A stretch of 64,000 bases of DNA from NCBI RefSeq assembly GCF_002127325.2, contig NC_035447.2, positions 29,385,249-29,449,248 on the forward strand, read 5' to 3'. The stretch is from Helianthus annuus (Eukaryota > Streptophyta > Magnoliopsida > Asterales > Asteraceae). Positions 1-11,878 of this stretch are shown in pieces. Each line of letters begins with the position of its first letter. The first letter of the stretch is position 1. A model generated the notes under the pieces. It saw only the letters and a program-made list of their open reading frames with translations. It ran no database searches and was not told the origin of the DNA. Position numbers and translations under genes: made by a program.

Positions 1-271
1 CTAAAACCTTGCTTTAAGAGGCATATGCCTCTACCAAGTTAGCTGGCCTCGGATTGACGACATTTTTATTCTTGAGTAATGATCTTAGCTTCTGAAAATT
101 GTTTTTGACTAAAACAATTTATTTTTTAATCAAAATGACGGTTTAGAATAAAATAACCAAATATGATGGTAATTTTTAGGATGAATATTTTTCTAATTGT
201 ATAATGTTTAATTTATGTATTTGTTTAAAATGTTGTATTATTATTATAGACATAATTTTTAGAAGAGACAT

Positions 272-311
<40 letters not shown>

Positions 312-1857
312 ATTGTTTTTAAAATAGACATGTTCTTTATTTAAAACATGTATTTTACTATTGACATTTTTCTAACAATGGGATTTCTTTGTGGCGAATT
401 AATTTTCTTTCTATACGTTCCGAATCAATTGATTTAATTATGATTTGAAAATATCATAAACTTATATTAAAATCTTTTAAAAGTATGTTTAAATCGAAAC
501 AAACTTAAACAAAATAGAATTTTTTATTTCGAAAAAAACCATGGTATATATGTATGTAAAAATATCATAACTAAATACTTTTGGAAACCAAATCTGATTT
601 TATAATACTCAAAAAAATTTATATTTAAACAAACATTGAGTTTCTCTTTTCCGAAAAAATATATGTATTTAACTTTGAAAAGTTCAAGATTCTGCTTACA
701 AATAAATAAAACTTATATCTTTTTATCATAACAAAACTTTTGATTTCCAATGATCGGTTCTTCATAATTCCTTTTGATGCATTTTGATTAAGCCAAAACG
801 ATTTCCATTTTGTTTTCAGTATTTCCCGTCACAGAAGCCATGCGATACCCTGTTCATCATTTTCTTTCTTGGAACTCTTCGAAATTGAACAATCCGGTTT
901 AGTCTATAACTGAATATGATATTTTGGTGTCGGTTTAATGATCAATTATAAAGATTCAATTTTTTCTTTGTTTTTTATTGTGACTTTTTTCATAACAGGG
1001 GTCTGGCACGCAACTTTCGGGATGCCCTGTTCTACGTTCTTCTTGGTTGAAGATTTTCTCGTAACTGATAAAAGAATTAAACACTCATTCCTGCATATTT
1101 TCTTTATCTTCATATTCAACTTTTCAAATTTCTCACTTTACCATCGAAGTCCTCGTCTTCACCATCATTTATATACTTGGCAGGCGGCAAATGGAATGCA
1201 TATCTAAAATAAGACCGTCGCCATCTTTAACAGAAGTTTAAATCCTGCATTTGTTTCACTTTTACATTAAAATCGAACCGGATCTCATGCGTGATTCGGG
1301 TAAAAGAATGAAAAGAGATATTTACACTTAATAATCCGACCGTCGAACCGGCCTACCGCTAGATCGCCACAACTGGAAGGTTTCTTCATGGATAAACTAT
1401 TCACATTCAATCGGGTCGTTCCGATCAAACCTTGAACAAACCACCCTCGTCCATAACGGTATCGCCGTTAACAATTCGTAGTAATTGTTGTCTCTGTTTC
1501 TTCCGGCAATCTTTACAATTCATATTTTTCAAGATGGTTTTCCATGAAAGAAAAGGGTTAGTATATATAGGCGAGTAAGTAGCGTAAAAGTAAACGGTAA
1601 AACCTCTTCGAAACGGTGTGACTCTTTAATTGTATACCGTTTCATGCGAAGCATGATACAGAACCATACCTTTATTATTTTCTTGCAACGCATCATCAAT
1701 TTAATAAAGGTTCATTTTAAGAGGATATCCTTTTCTTTAACAATTTACTGAACCTACTATGTTAAATGAAAATATCAGAAAAAAGAATTAAGATTACGTA
1801 GGCGAGAAAAATTGGCGAAGCGGTATCTGCTCTTTCGTCTATTCCAAAAGGTTATGT
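1..1857. other. Unassigned AT-rich DNA
   Basis: I see no supportable gene here. A run of 36 T lies at 273-308. A frame at 938-1207 (+) is Phe/Leu/Ile-rich with no recognisable motif and I do not call it. A 36-codon minus-strand ATG frame near 1420-1530 has two CxxC-like cysteines but no other support. The sequence could be decayed transposon or intergenic DNA. Confidence 0.5.
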
Positions 1858-1985
1858 GTTGTTTGTATCTTAAACAAAGGTATGTGTGTTAAATAAATGG
1901 GTGTCAATAAAGGGGTATGTGTTTTAAACAAAAGGTGGGTTGGTGTAAATAAAGGGGCATGAGTTTCAAACAAAAGGGTGTGTGT
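1858..1985. repeat. Degenerate tandem repeat, about 35 bp unit
   Basis: Three to four imperfect copies of a G/T-rich unit (read as aaacaaagg-tatgtgtgtt-aaataaa-ggggt) follow one another. They create an open frame on the minus strand that is an artefact of the repeat. Confidence 0.6.
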
Positions 1986-2026
1986 TACTTTTTGTATAGA
2001 TATATAATATGATTTTGGAGGACACA

Positions 2027-2176
2027 GGCGGAGCCATTTGTGCCGACTATGATGATATCGTTCAGCCATCAAACCCAATTCTAACTTATGCCGAGAAGGA
2101 ACTATCTGACTGAAATACGAAGAATGGACAGACACTTGGATCTTTGAGCGGATTTGATTGAACATCTATGGTTGCA
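2027..2176 (+). pseudogene. Probable relic of PIF/Harbinger transposase C-terminus
   Basis: Plus-strand translation gives a short coherent stretch in one frame (ADYDDIVQPSNPIL, then TYAEKELSD and a stop). It continues in another frame as TEIRRMDRHLDL, a stop, and ADLIEHLW. The pattern of a charged helix followed by a DLIEHLW-like ending resembles the end of plant HARBI1/ALP1-type nucleases of PIF/Harbinger transposons. At least one frameshift and two stops make it non-functional. It lies about 200 bp upstream of a Harbinger-type MITE (2386-2754), which fits a decayed larger element. The family assignment rests on the final 20 or so residues only, so it is tentative. Confidence 0.38.
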
Positions 2177-2385
2177 ACGTATGATTATAACGAGAACGAG
2201 TGGTTTTTTTATTATTGTGGTTATGTAATATTTTTTAAACTTGGTTTGTATTTTTTAAAATTTGTTTAAATGGTATTTTATTTTTATTTAGGTTACATAG
2301 TATAAAACAAAATAAAAAAAATGCTTGAGTAAGAAACTTGTACGTTTTGAGTATCATTAACGTCTCCGGTTAATACTTCTTCTAA

Positions 2386-2754
2386 GACCATGTGTAGTGG
2401 AAGACACAAATAATGTCCCCACATTTGAACGTTTTGCATCATGTGGTAGTCTAGTCAGCAATGGGGCACTATGGGGTGTTTTTCTAAAATGAGTGTAGTG
2501 AGGATGTGGGCATTGTGGGGCATTATGTTAAAAGGGGTGTTAAACAATTAAAGAAAAAAAATCATCCAAAATATGTTATTGGGCAAACAAAAAGAAGATT
2601 GACTGTGATTGGCCAACAAATTGAACAAGAGGCGTTGAAAAAGGAACGCCGAACACATTTTTTCGAAAATAACACCTAGGGGCGGTTAGAAGGCGTTTTG
2701 GGGCTTTTTTGGGGGAAAAAACGACCAACCCCCCCCCCCCCACTACGGGTGTTC
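2386..2754. mobile_element. Tourist-like (PIF/Harbinger) MITE, 369 bp
   Basis: Imperfect terminal inverted repeats are visible: the left end reads gaccatgtgtagtgg and the complement of the right end reads gaacacccgtagtgg. The element is flanked by a direct TAA at 2383-2385 and 2755-2757. A 3-bp TAA/TTA target duplication is the hallmark of PIF/Harbinger elements. There is no coding capacity. The interior is rich in GGGGC/GGGGTG words with a C run at about 2730-2741 before the right end. Confidence 0.85.
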
Positions 2755-2768
2755 TAATAACCTAATAC

Positions 2769-3204
2769 TGTAAGATTAAATATATTTTATGTCATATTTA
2801 ATCTAGTAGCCATTATAATCATTTACATTATATGGATCAAAATATATAACAATCCTATTAAATAATTAGTTGGTAATTGTTGATGGGCCTAATTACCCTT
2901 ATTAACTAATTAGGGTTTCCTCCTGGGTGCTTATATAAGGAGACTAATGTAGAGGTTTCAAGGTTAGACACATAACCTAATTACTCTCATAACATCAATC
3001 GACCTCCTCTCCATAACCGATTCCCTTGTCGGTTTCTCATCATCACCATCATTAGATTGCACCCTAAGGAGGAACCAGATCAAGCTGACAATCATGTCAA
3101 ACCTTATTGTTGCGTCTCCATCTGGATTTTCTACTAGCCTGTATTGATGCAATCAAATGTATGTTTTCATGTTTTCCAATATGTCTAAACAGAACTGACC
3201 AACA
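2769..3204 (+). repeat. 5' LTR of the copia element (436 bp)
   Basis: Begins TGTAAG and ends CCAACA. A TATA box (ttatataagg, 2931-2940) lies in the expected place upstream of the likely RNA start. The copy at 8653-8793 plus 13134-13430 matches it almost base for base. Confidence 0.93.
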
Positions 3205-3206
3205 TG

Positions 3207-3218
3207 TGGTATCAGAGC
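3207..3218 (+). promoter_or_regulatory. Primer binding site, initiator tRNA-Met
   Basis: TGGTATCAGAGC lies 2 bp after the 5' LTR and is the standard complement to the 3' end of plant initiator tRNA-Met. Confidence 0.92.
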
Positions 3219-3318
3219 ATATGTTGATTAGTCGGTTCTGTTTTGTATCCGAAAATCTGGTATAAAACAGGAAAACAGTTTTGAAAACCTTAATAAAATT
3301 CCGTTTTTGCCATCCGAA

Positions 3319-3470
3319 ATCATCATTATGGATCATTACGGATAATTATGGATGATTACGGATCTGGGTTTTGTCATCTCGAATGCATCTCGGATCATTA
3401 CGGATCATTTCGGATCATTACGGATATGGGGTTTCATCATTACGGATGCATTACGGATGAAAGTTCATTA
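3319..3470 (+). repeat. Leader repeats of the ggatcattacggat type
   Basis: About ten degenerate copies of ggatcattacgg / ggatgattacgg lie in the untranslated leader after the primer site. Related words (catttcgga, catccgaaat) continue to about 4000. They produce a short open frame (3348-3578) that I regard as repeat-driven. Confidence 0.7.
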
Positions 3471-6400
3471 AATTTTTACTGTTCCGAAATCGATATGCTT
3501 AAAATGTGTTATAAAAATTTCCAGATTTCGGATGAATGTTTTGAATGTTTTATTTTAGGGCTCATCATAAATTCATAATGAAATTCGAAAAAATTCCCTT
3601 ATTTTGGAATGCATTTCGGATCATTGGATGTTTCCCTTGTTTTGATCGATTTTATTTAGTCAAAGTTTTTGAAATCTGTTATGAGATAAACAGATAATAT
3701 TTTCGAAATATTTGGTATATTTAGATCAACATTAAAATAGGAAAATTTGATCCCATGATCCGTAAGATTTCGAATTTCAAACTTATCACAACTAACTGCC
3801 ATGATTAGAGAATTTGAAACCTTGGAGAACAATTTTCGGATCCATTAGAGATGCCCATTTCGAACTAACTTTAAGTCTCATCCGAGACTCATCCGGAATG
3901 CCATTTCGGATTAATTTTGAGTCTCATCCGAAATGCATTCGACATCACCATGTCGCATAATACGAGTCTCATCCGAAATCTAACTTATGTTCTCAAAATA
4001 TCAAGGTTTTCGGAAATCTCATTACTACATTAGGCCATTATTGTGAACTAAAATATAGCTCGGGGCTCCGCCCCAAACCCCGTGCAAGGGGCACGCTGTC
4101 CCCCTGCACCCCCCCCCCCCGCGCTAACAGGTGGTTTGCTATTAAATGATTGGTTTTGTAAATACTTAGAAAATTAATAAGGATCAAATAATGGTTTTAC
4201 AAAACCAAAATGGCTTAACTTGAATGAGCTTCTGATGTATCATTTCTGGCCAAAGCTGATTTGACACATCTACTTATCGTTCAAGTATTACGAAAGCTAT
4301 GTTAAGTGTGCATCATAAACATGAATGTCTTAATATCTGGCCAAAGCTGATTTAATTCCTTCATAGATGGCATACTTAACAAGTGCATAACTAAAGTGAT
4401 TGTCTCAATTTCTGGCCAAAGCTGATTTGTTACAACCACTTTGCACACATGCTTAAATGATTACACTTCTGGCCAAAGCTGATTTGTCTTCGTTTAAGTA
4501 GAACTTTAAATAGTCTATTATTTTGATGTTAGTAATAGACATATCACAATCTCTTCACATAATGATCCTTATATCAATGATCCTTCCTTAATTTTATGAT
4601 CATTTCGCCTGCCTTATTTTTTTAGTACCCATGATGTTACTCACTGTAATTTTCTTCTATAAATCTATATCTCATCCACTCTAATTCCTAAATCTAAAAT
4701 GTTTTGCTTTATTTAAAGTTTCTATAAGAATTAGCTCTTAAAATTAAATCCTTGATTAAATCTTAAGACACGATGATCCTACTGCTCTCTTCTGATAAAG
4801 CACTACAGAAGAAAAGTAGAGTATGATGAATAGGACAAATCAAACATGATGTCTCTTGTGATAGTCAAGAACTCTCTAACATAAGTGCTGTCACTAAAAA
4901 GCTATTCCAGATTAAGTCTTTCCTAAGACTAATCTATAATTGTGGAATAATCACAAGAATTCCTAAGATGCATGCCTTCATTTAAAATTATAAACTATAA
5001 AGTTAAGTGGTGTATGTGAATATATTATAATGTACAATACCATGACCCATAAAGTTAAAGGCTTACACATGGAAATAAGTACATTTTTCCAGTACATTAC
5101 ATACTAAGATTTTCACTTGTACAATTTGATGCCTTATAAATCAACTATAACACTAAAAAGTACCAAAGTATAATGAGTGTGTTGATAAGCAACACATTTA
5201 CAAAGAAATAAATGTTTGAAGCTGGAAAATAAGTTGTTACTCACCTTACAACCACTTAAACTTTAAAAGAGGATTGTTCTAAGGTCCATAGACAAATTAC
5301 AAGTGCTAATTCCAATTTTAAGGTTCTTCAAGGGAAAATCTCACTGCATAATTATGCCATTAGACTAGACATAAGCAACGAGACTATCCATTATTCTAAA
5401 GAACAGTTGGATAAATTAATTAAATAGTCACTTACTAATGATATTTAAGTCTGGTAATTTTAATATTCCAATTAACACATGATTATTTGACTCTAGTTCC
5501 ATACGTTTCCTTACCAGAACTCGTTAAATAACTAACATGAGAGTTAGTGACAAAACTAATTGTTAAGGCTATAAGAACCATAATAAGCAGTCTTTAACAA
5601 AGCTTTTCGATACCTTACATATTCTGAAGATTAATCAGAATACAGTATCATTACTTAGGCTATGTCATGAATGTTGTAAGGTTTGCATAGTCAACATAAA
5701 GTCACACTTATCTTAAACTCTCATCTTATTTGTTCTAAATATCTGGACAGAAACATTACTAAGATAAAACTAGATGATACCTTACATTTTCACAACTTTT
5801 GTCATCATGCAAATGAGTATTTGACAAAAGGAAAATGAGACTTATAAATTTCATCCATTATAACCAAAATTCATGAGAAATCATGACATGGTTAATGAGG
5901 ATGATATTTTCATCTAATCTCATTCTAAGTGATCTTAAATCATGACGTTACAGCCCTAAATATTACTTGGCTTAAGGAATAAGTATGGGTTCATCATAAG
6001 TCATTCATTGACATTCATGGAACTTATTCCAAATGGAATATTCAGACATAATTCATTTATCATTTAAAGACTTTCAACTTGTATCTAAATTTTGTCGCAT
6101 ATGGCCCATGGTCTTAGAAGAAATCTATTCATATATATATACTTAATAAGATTTCTATTAAACATGTCCCTAAGTTTTTTTATGACATCTGGACATTAAA
6201 GAAATCAAATAAAGTCTAACATATATGTGATAGGTTCCCACGTCAAGTAGCTCATTAAAACTTCTCTTGTAGCATTCTAGAGATATTAAAGATCAATGGG
6301 AGCATTAAGTGTCTTAATAATAACTTGCAATAGTTGCAAGAGGTGGGGGAGTGAAAATTTCACATTATTTCAATTTACACCTCTTGTACAAGACACTGCT

Positions 6401-7400
6401 CCATCATGACACTATTCCATCAAAACTTGTCTCCTTAAAATCTGATGCTACTCTTACAAAAGTTTCATTGTTGCTTAATTGTGGGCACACTTAGATTTCT
6501 TACCTAAACTAACATAATCTTCAACAAAAGAAATCACAACGACTAACATCACTAACTTGTTTCTCTATTAGAATTTGTTGGTCGTTATATATTGACCCTA
6601 AGCATGCTGAGTTCCCAAAGATTTCTAAGGTCAGTGGGAGCAGTCAAAGTCCTTATCATGACTTGTAAGGAATACAAGAGGCGGGGGGAAGAGTGTCATT
6701 AAATTTCACTCTGAATTTAACTCCGATTACACCTCTTGTACACCATACTGCACCAACTCTTACAGACTTAGAATCCTGAAAATGATAGCAACCTAACCAA
6801 GAGATAATCCATAAAACTGAAACTTCTAATGAACCCAATAATCAACTCAGGAGGTCATCTAGGTTTAAAAACCTACTAACTTTGATGATTACATAACCTC
6901 CCTATCTGAAGTTGAAATGGATTTTGGAAATGTTTACTGATCCTATCTCTTCTAATTAAGCCATTAGTGTCAATCAATCTTCTAAATGGAATAAAACAGT
7001 TTTCTAGTAAAACTGATTTTATGTGTTCGTATAACGTTTGGGATTTGATTGAGTTACCTAAGATTGTTCAGAACTAAACCAAATCCTAATATATAAACGT
7101 TAAGACACTAAGAAGCATGATTGATTGTCAAAGGTTATACTAAGGAAGAGATAAATTATCAAAAGATTTCTTTGAGGATCATCACTGTTCTAGTAGCTTA
7201 TAATAGTTTAAAGCTACATTAGATGAACATTAAAACAATTTTCCTTAACAAATGGCTGATATATTTACATGTTCATAAAACAACCTGAAAGTTCCAAACT
7301 GAAGGTTAAAGAACACTTTATTTGTAAGCTAATAAAATCCATGTATGGGTTAATGCAAACATCATAATGTGATGAAATCTTAACGTATTTATTTTCATCA
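3471..7400 (+). other. Non-coding, decayed interior of the copia element
   Basis: No open frame of note. At 4060-4120 there is a GC-rich patch (ggggctccgcccc, then C runs). The 17-base word ctggccaaagctgattt recurs four times between 4236 and 4484 at about 80 bp spacing. Short phrases such as atcaatgggagcatt (6293-6307) and gtcagtgggagcagt (6630-6644) look like decayed copies of one motif. The rest is AT-rich with stops in all frames. Confidence 0.6.
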
Positions 7401-7429
7401 ACAATCAAGTGGATTAATGTACCTACCTC

Positions 7430-8010
7430 AAGATGAGTGGGAGCAACTAAATTAAACTTGTCTATATAGATGATATTCTTTTGACAAGTATATGTTACAT
7501 AAGTCAAAGCATTGTTAACACAAACTTTGATATAATAGATCTCAGAGATATCTCTTACGTGATTGACATCGTAACATACTGAGATAGACCCAATAGGACA
7601 TTAGTTTCGTTCCATAAGTTTAACATTAAATGGGTCCTTACATATGTAACAAATAGTATTGATCTCCTTTAGAGGATAATATGGTAAATGAGATTATTTA
7701 TTTATGCTTCATTAATTAGAAGCCTTATGTAAGTTTAAGTCTATACTCGTTTAGATATTACTCACATTGCAACACACTAGATATGTCTAGATTAGTGTGA
7801 AGTATCTAATGGAGTATTACAATATCTTTAAAGAAACGAGAGGCTAAAATTTGAAGAAGAAGTGAGAATTAAAACCGGTTTATTACTTTAACTTTGTGAT
7901 ATTCAAATATGACAAAATGTAATTTCGGGTATATCATTATGTCAGCAGACAAAACCTATCTCATGGAGGAGTCATAATGGACTGATATCAACAACCTAAG
8001 TTATAACGAC
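7430..8010 (+). pseudogene. Relic of Copia reverse transcriptase / RNase H
   Basis: In the plus frame at 7454-7489 the catalytic motif reads KLVYIDDILLTS, the Ty1/copia YVDDIL box, with the two Asp codons at 7469-7474. About 55 bp further a stretch reads FDIIDLRDISYVIDIV, corresponding to the FDMKDLGEASYVLGI block of Copia reverse transcriptases. Around 7898-7972 the frame gives YSNMTKCNFGYIIMSADKT, matching the YSDSDFAG...SGYIFMLAGG region of the RNase H domain. Stops and frameshifts interrupt the rest. The order and spacing fit a single decayed Copia polyprotein, so it fixes the class of the element. No integrase or gag block could be recognised by eye. Confidence 0.75.
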
Positions 8011-8652
8011 ATAATATAGTCACTAAATGTTGTTGGAAATTTATCAGTGGACTCATAAGTTCCTTAACTCCATATAATTAATGTGTTTGAAGACTTAGTG
8101 TGATAAAGTCAGCTACCATGACTCCTTGAACAGTAACAGTTCAAGAGGTGCTGCATTAAATTTCGATACACAATTAATTATTCGTTTATGAACGAATTGA
8201 GGAAACTAAGTTTTGTATCGAATACATTCATGATATGCTTAAGGATCCTATATCTGAAGGGCTATTACCCATAAGTCTTATTAAGAGAGCTCATAGACAG
8301 GTATTAATTAATGGCCATGCGCAATTGCATATCGTACTATGAATGACTAAGTATTAGTTATTTTTTCCTCATCAGTTTGATTTTGTATGTCTCTAAGAAT
8401 ATGTCAAGTCGACATAATGGCATATAGACAAATAAAGTTACAAATCAAACAAAGGGTTTATGCGTATTTTGATCATGACGATTAGGTTTTAAATTAAGGC
8501 TATAGTATGACTAATGGGGGTCCTGAGTCGCATAATGATTCAACGACTGTATTTCTCTGCTATAGTACTTGTTTAAGGCTAAAATGAGTGTTAACTCCTG
8601 ATCAGGCTTATCTAATACTCATAGTAAATGATTACTAGGCTAAGTTGGAGAA

Positions 8653-8793
8653 TGTAAGATTAAATATATTTTATGTCATATTTAATCTAGTAGCCATTAT
8701 AATCATTTACATTATATGGATCAAAATATATAACAGTCCTATTAAATAATTAGTTGGTAATTGTTGATGGGCCTAATTACCCTTATTAACTAA
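8653..8793 (+). repeat. 3' LTR of the copia element, left part
   Basis: Matches positions 2769-2909 of the 5' LTR with about one difference, then stops abruptly after ttattaactaa where a Helitron is inserted between A and T. Confidence 0.92.
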
Positions 8794-8804
8794 GTAGGTT
8801 ATTC

Positions 8805-8822
8805 CCCGGGTAGATACCCGGG
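8805..8822 (-). terminator. Outer Helitron 3' hairpin
   Basis: Perfect inverted repeat CCCGGGTA/TACCCGGG with a 2-nt loop, 11 nt from the insertion boundary at 8794. This is the position and size of the Helitron 3' termination signal. Confidence 0.8.
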
Positions 8823-8994
8823 TAGGAAATTTAAATTAGATTAATAAAAAATTTCACCACACTGATTCATTTCTATTTAAAAAATAACCATACCTATTGA
8901 GTAAAATATTGAATCAAGAGTAAGTTAGATGAAATATAAAAACATATACACGAGCACTCTTTTAGAAAGCCCGTCAAGTTCGAACGTTTAGTGT

Positions 8995-9022
8995 CTAGGC
9001 TATCACCCGGGAAATTCCCGGG
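8995..9022 (-). terminator. Inner Helitron 3' end: hairpin plus CTAG
   Basis: On the minus strand CCCGGG-AATTT-CCCGGG (9006-9022) is followed by 11 nt ending CCTAG (8995-8998 is CTAG). This is a more canonical Helitron end than the outer one, suggesting it was the original end and was bypassed. Confidence 0.75.
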
Positions 9023-9284
9023 CTAGGAAAAATTAATTTACAATAAACAAAAGTACATAAATAACACTTTGAACCTCTAAAGTATCCTCTTTCCCTTCTC
9101 CACCATAAATTTTTAGTTTGGTTTCACTATTGCGGCCCACGATCCGACTCGAATACATTGATGATGACTAAGAGCTTTCACCAACCTGCAAACACAAACA
9201 TTATAAACTTGAACATTATTGGATCTGGAACTAAATAGGTATACAAATCGACCAAAGGTCATAAAAAAAGACTAAATAAGTGAA

Positions 9285-9487
9285 TTTTGATACAAACATC
9301 ACCACCACGAGAGATATAATGGCCGCCATAGCTTGATGAGTAAATATTGACACCATCACTACGTCTATAAGAGCCTGAACCATATGACATGCCCTGGCGA
9401 CTGCTGCTATAAGAACCATGAGCATCATGACCAAACATTAAACTCCTGCTGTCGCCATATCCTCCTGTGGTTGATCTTCCAAGTCTA
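9285..9487 (-). pseudogene. Captured exon fragment, Gly/Ser/Tyr-rich protein
   Basis: The minus-strand frame reads GRSTTGGYGDSRSLMFGH, then short SYSSSRQGMSYGSGSY and SSSYGGHYISRGGD blocks. Its low-complexity G/S/Y/R make-up is like the tails of plant hnRNP-type RNA-binding proteins. An AG acceptor-like site (attggtag) precedes it near 9488. It is in the same orientation as the enclosing Helitron and is probably an exon picked up with genomic DNA. No RNA-recognition motif is seen next to it, so the parent gene is not identified. Confidence 0.45.
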
Positions 9488-11343
9488 CCAATTTTAAGCA
9501 AAAGCAATAAACAATAAAGTTTTCCTAAAAGGCAGGCATAAAAGGAAAAAAAAAAATAAGTAGATAACTATTGTCATCTCTTTTATTTTGGCCAATAAAG
9601 AGAGATTCCATTCTACAAAGTCTCCTTTAGCAAACATTAAACTCTTGGAGTTTATTGTTGATATGAATGTTTTGTCCAAATCCAATTATGCTAGAGTGGT
9701 TAGATTTTTTTAAGATACCTGATGCAACCTAACCCATCGCAGCTTATATCTTCGCTGCCATCCCTTGCCATATCTCTCTTCTTCCAAACATACATGATGC
9801 AACCTAACAAAATAAACCCTATATTCACCATGGATAGAGATAAGAGAAGCTAACATAATAAAAGGCCGTGTATAGCTAATAGTTTTTTGTTACTCACCAG
9901 CTTTGGTCATTCAACTGCTAGTATCTTCAGGAATGATACGGATAAAGATCTCTGGATGCCCATCGACAAAACATAAACAAACCAATAAGTTACTTGACAT
10001 GTTGTCCATATTTGCATACCCATGTGTCATAAGAACATGCACTATCCATATGGACATGTCAAAATTAAACAAACCAGAAACTTGTGATAGCCACAGATCT
10101 AAATATCAAAATTAAAGAAAAACCCTAGTCTAATTTCAAGAAAATAAATAAAACCCAACCATATGATGATAACATACGCACTCTTTATTGCATTTTAAAA
10201 TAGAGTATAAAAGAAAGCATACAAAACAAACAAACAAAAAAACATACCACTGATATCTGACATGTTTCTTGTATTTTTTGTCGAACATGTTGTTGAGCAT
10301 CACTTATGGGGATAACTTCAATAGCTTTTAGTACCTCACACTCAACTGTTTACCGGTAAGAGCAAGCATCCCAATTCTTGGAATATAAAAGAGAATACCA
10401 CAAAATTTCCATAGTATTAGTATAGAAATTTTAAAACGAAATCTTTTTAAATTACTAAACTTAATAAAAACTTATATTGATTTAAGAATCCAAAGTACCT
10501 CTGGTAGACAAAGAAGAGTGAATTTTGCGTAGACTTCATCATCGTCAAGTATCATCTTTATTGCCAACAATTACAAAAGAAAGTAAAAAAAATACAATAT
10601 TATAAGGATTTTGAAATTATTAACCTTTTCAAGTTATGCATGTTGAGCCCTCGGTGGCTAAAAACGCTAAACTTAATTGAGAAGCTATAAGAGCTCATTG
10701 CAAAGAGAAGTTTTCTTGAGCTCAAATCTTCAATATGCCAACCACCATGGTCTTACAAGATGTATGAATCTAATTGCAATCTGTTCAATATAATTGCATA
10801 TAAGCAACATGTGCAGAATCTTCATTTAGCAATATGGTAATTCCTGACATGAGCAAAAATCGACACAAGCCAGTCTCGAAAAAAATCAGCTTTTGGGTTG
10901 AGACTTGTGATGCCTAACCCGTTTAATAAATAGTGTGTGTTCAAGTTGATCTATTTGACCATTTATTTACAGGTGTCATGGTCATGTTAACCGTTTACAC
11001 CTTTACATAAAGAAAATAAAAAAAATTATAAGGTTAACCCGTCCAACCCATTTACAACCAATTGTATCAAGAAGCCATCCAGTCATTTTAACATCCCTTA
11101 TCTCAATTAAAGATTCTTTGGTTACTCTAGGATCCTCAAAGAAAAAGAAATGAGGAGCGTATTCGAGTATTGCTTTTGATATATGATGCTCACTATTACC
11201 CTAAGATAATCACATGACTTATTAAGATAATTTCACTGTCTACACACACTTGTTCATTGTTGCTTAAAAATATATATAAGAAAAGTATATATGAGTGTGT
11301 GTGTGTGTGTGTATACTGTATAGGAATAACGATTTGATTTATA
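9488..11343 (-). other. Helitron interior, no recognisable gene
   Basis: AT-rich. Two short minus-strand stretches near 10250-10370 and 10500-10560 read like coding scraps (for example ISDAQQHVRQKIQETC) but match nothing I recognise. A (GT)n microsatellite is at 11295-11312. Confidence 0.45.
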
Positions 11344-11878
11344 CCTCAAGAGAAGCAACCAATGTCAAAAACTCTGCACGGTCCATTCTAGTGAACACTT
11401 TGACAGTGGTAACTGCACCTTTACTCTGAGTTAGAGTCCCAGTTTTATCAAATATCACATGACAAATCTTTCAAGCCCTCTCTAATGCATCTACTCCTTT
11501 GATCAATACACAAATGTTGGCTTCGACCCTAATTGCAACCATAACAGCAGTTGGCGTGGCAAGGCCAAGAGCACAGGGACATGAAACCTGAAACTGACCA
11601 ATAAAAGCATGGATAAGTAGGCTACATATGCATCTGAGTGTAACAATGTTTAAGATGTGTATACCCAAAGTCGGCAAACTTCTGAAGAGGAGCTTTTGCC
11701 ATTTGCGTCATATAGACCAAAGAAATTATTTGGCTCAAAACTGTGTCAGAACCTATTTTTGTAGCTTAAACATGGAGGGAGACATGCAAGTTTATTGTAC
11801 CTCCAATCATTAAATAATTGACCTCCTTCAAAACAGGTGTTGATTCACAGGTAACCCATACTCTCATTCAGTAGCAAC
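11344..11878 (-). pseudogene. Captured fragment of RAN1/HMA7-type copper P1B-ATPase
   Basis: On the minus strand the first block (about 11878-11655) reads STPVLKEVNYLMIGGTINLH, then ATKIGSDTVLSQIISLV and MAKAPLQKFADF. This is the actuator-domain end and following loop of plant RAN1/HMA7 ATPases, which load copper into ethylene receptors. Its TGES phosphatase motif reads TCES. The second block (about 11590-11345) contains the copper-binding membrane motif SCPCALGLATPTAVMVA, then LIKGVDALERA and the phosphorylation site VIFDKTGTLTQ, ending LTLVASLE at a GT donor. The membrane segment normally between FADF and the CPC motif is absent, three in-frame stops occur, and one frameshift lies near the start. 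It is a gene fragment and cannot encode a pump. Confidence 0.9.

Noticed and set aside
938..1207. 89-codon plus frame
   Set aside because: Phe-rich, no motif, no promoter; consistent with chance in AT-rich DNA.
1839..2165. 108-codon minus frame
   Set aside because: Antisense to the Harbinger relic and to a degenerate tandem repeat.
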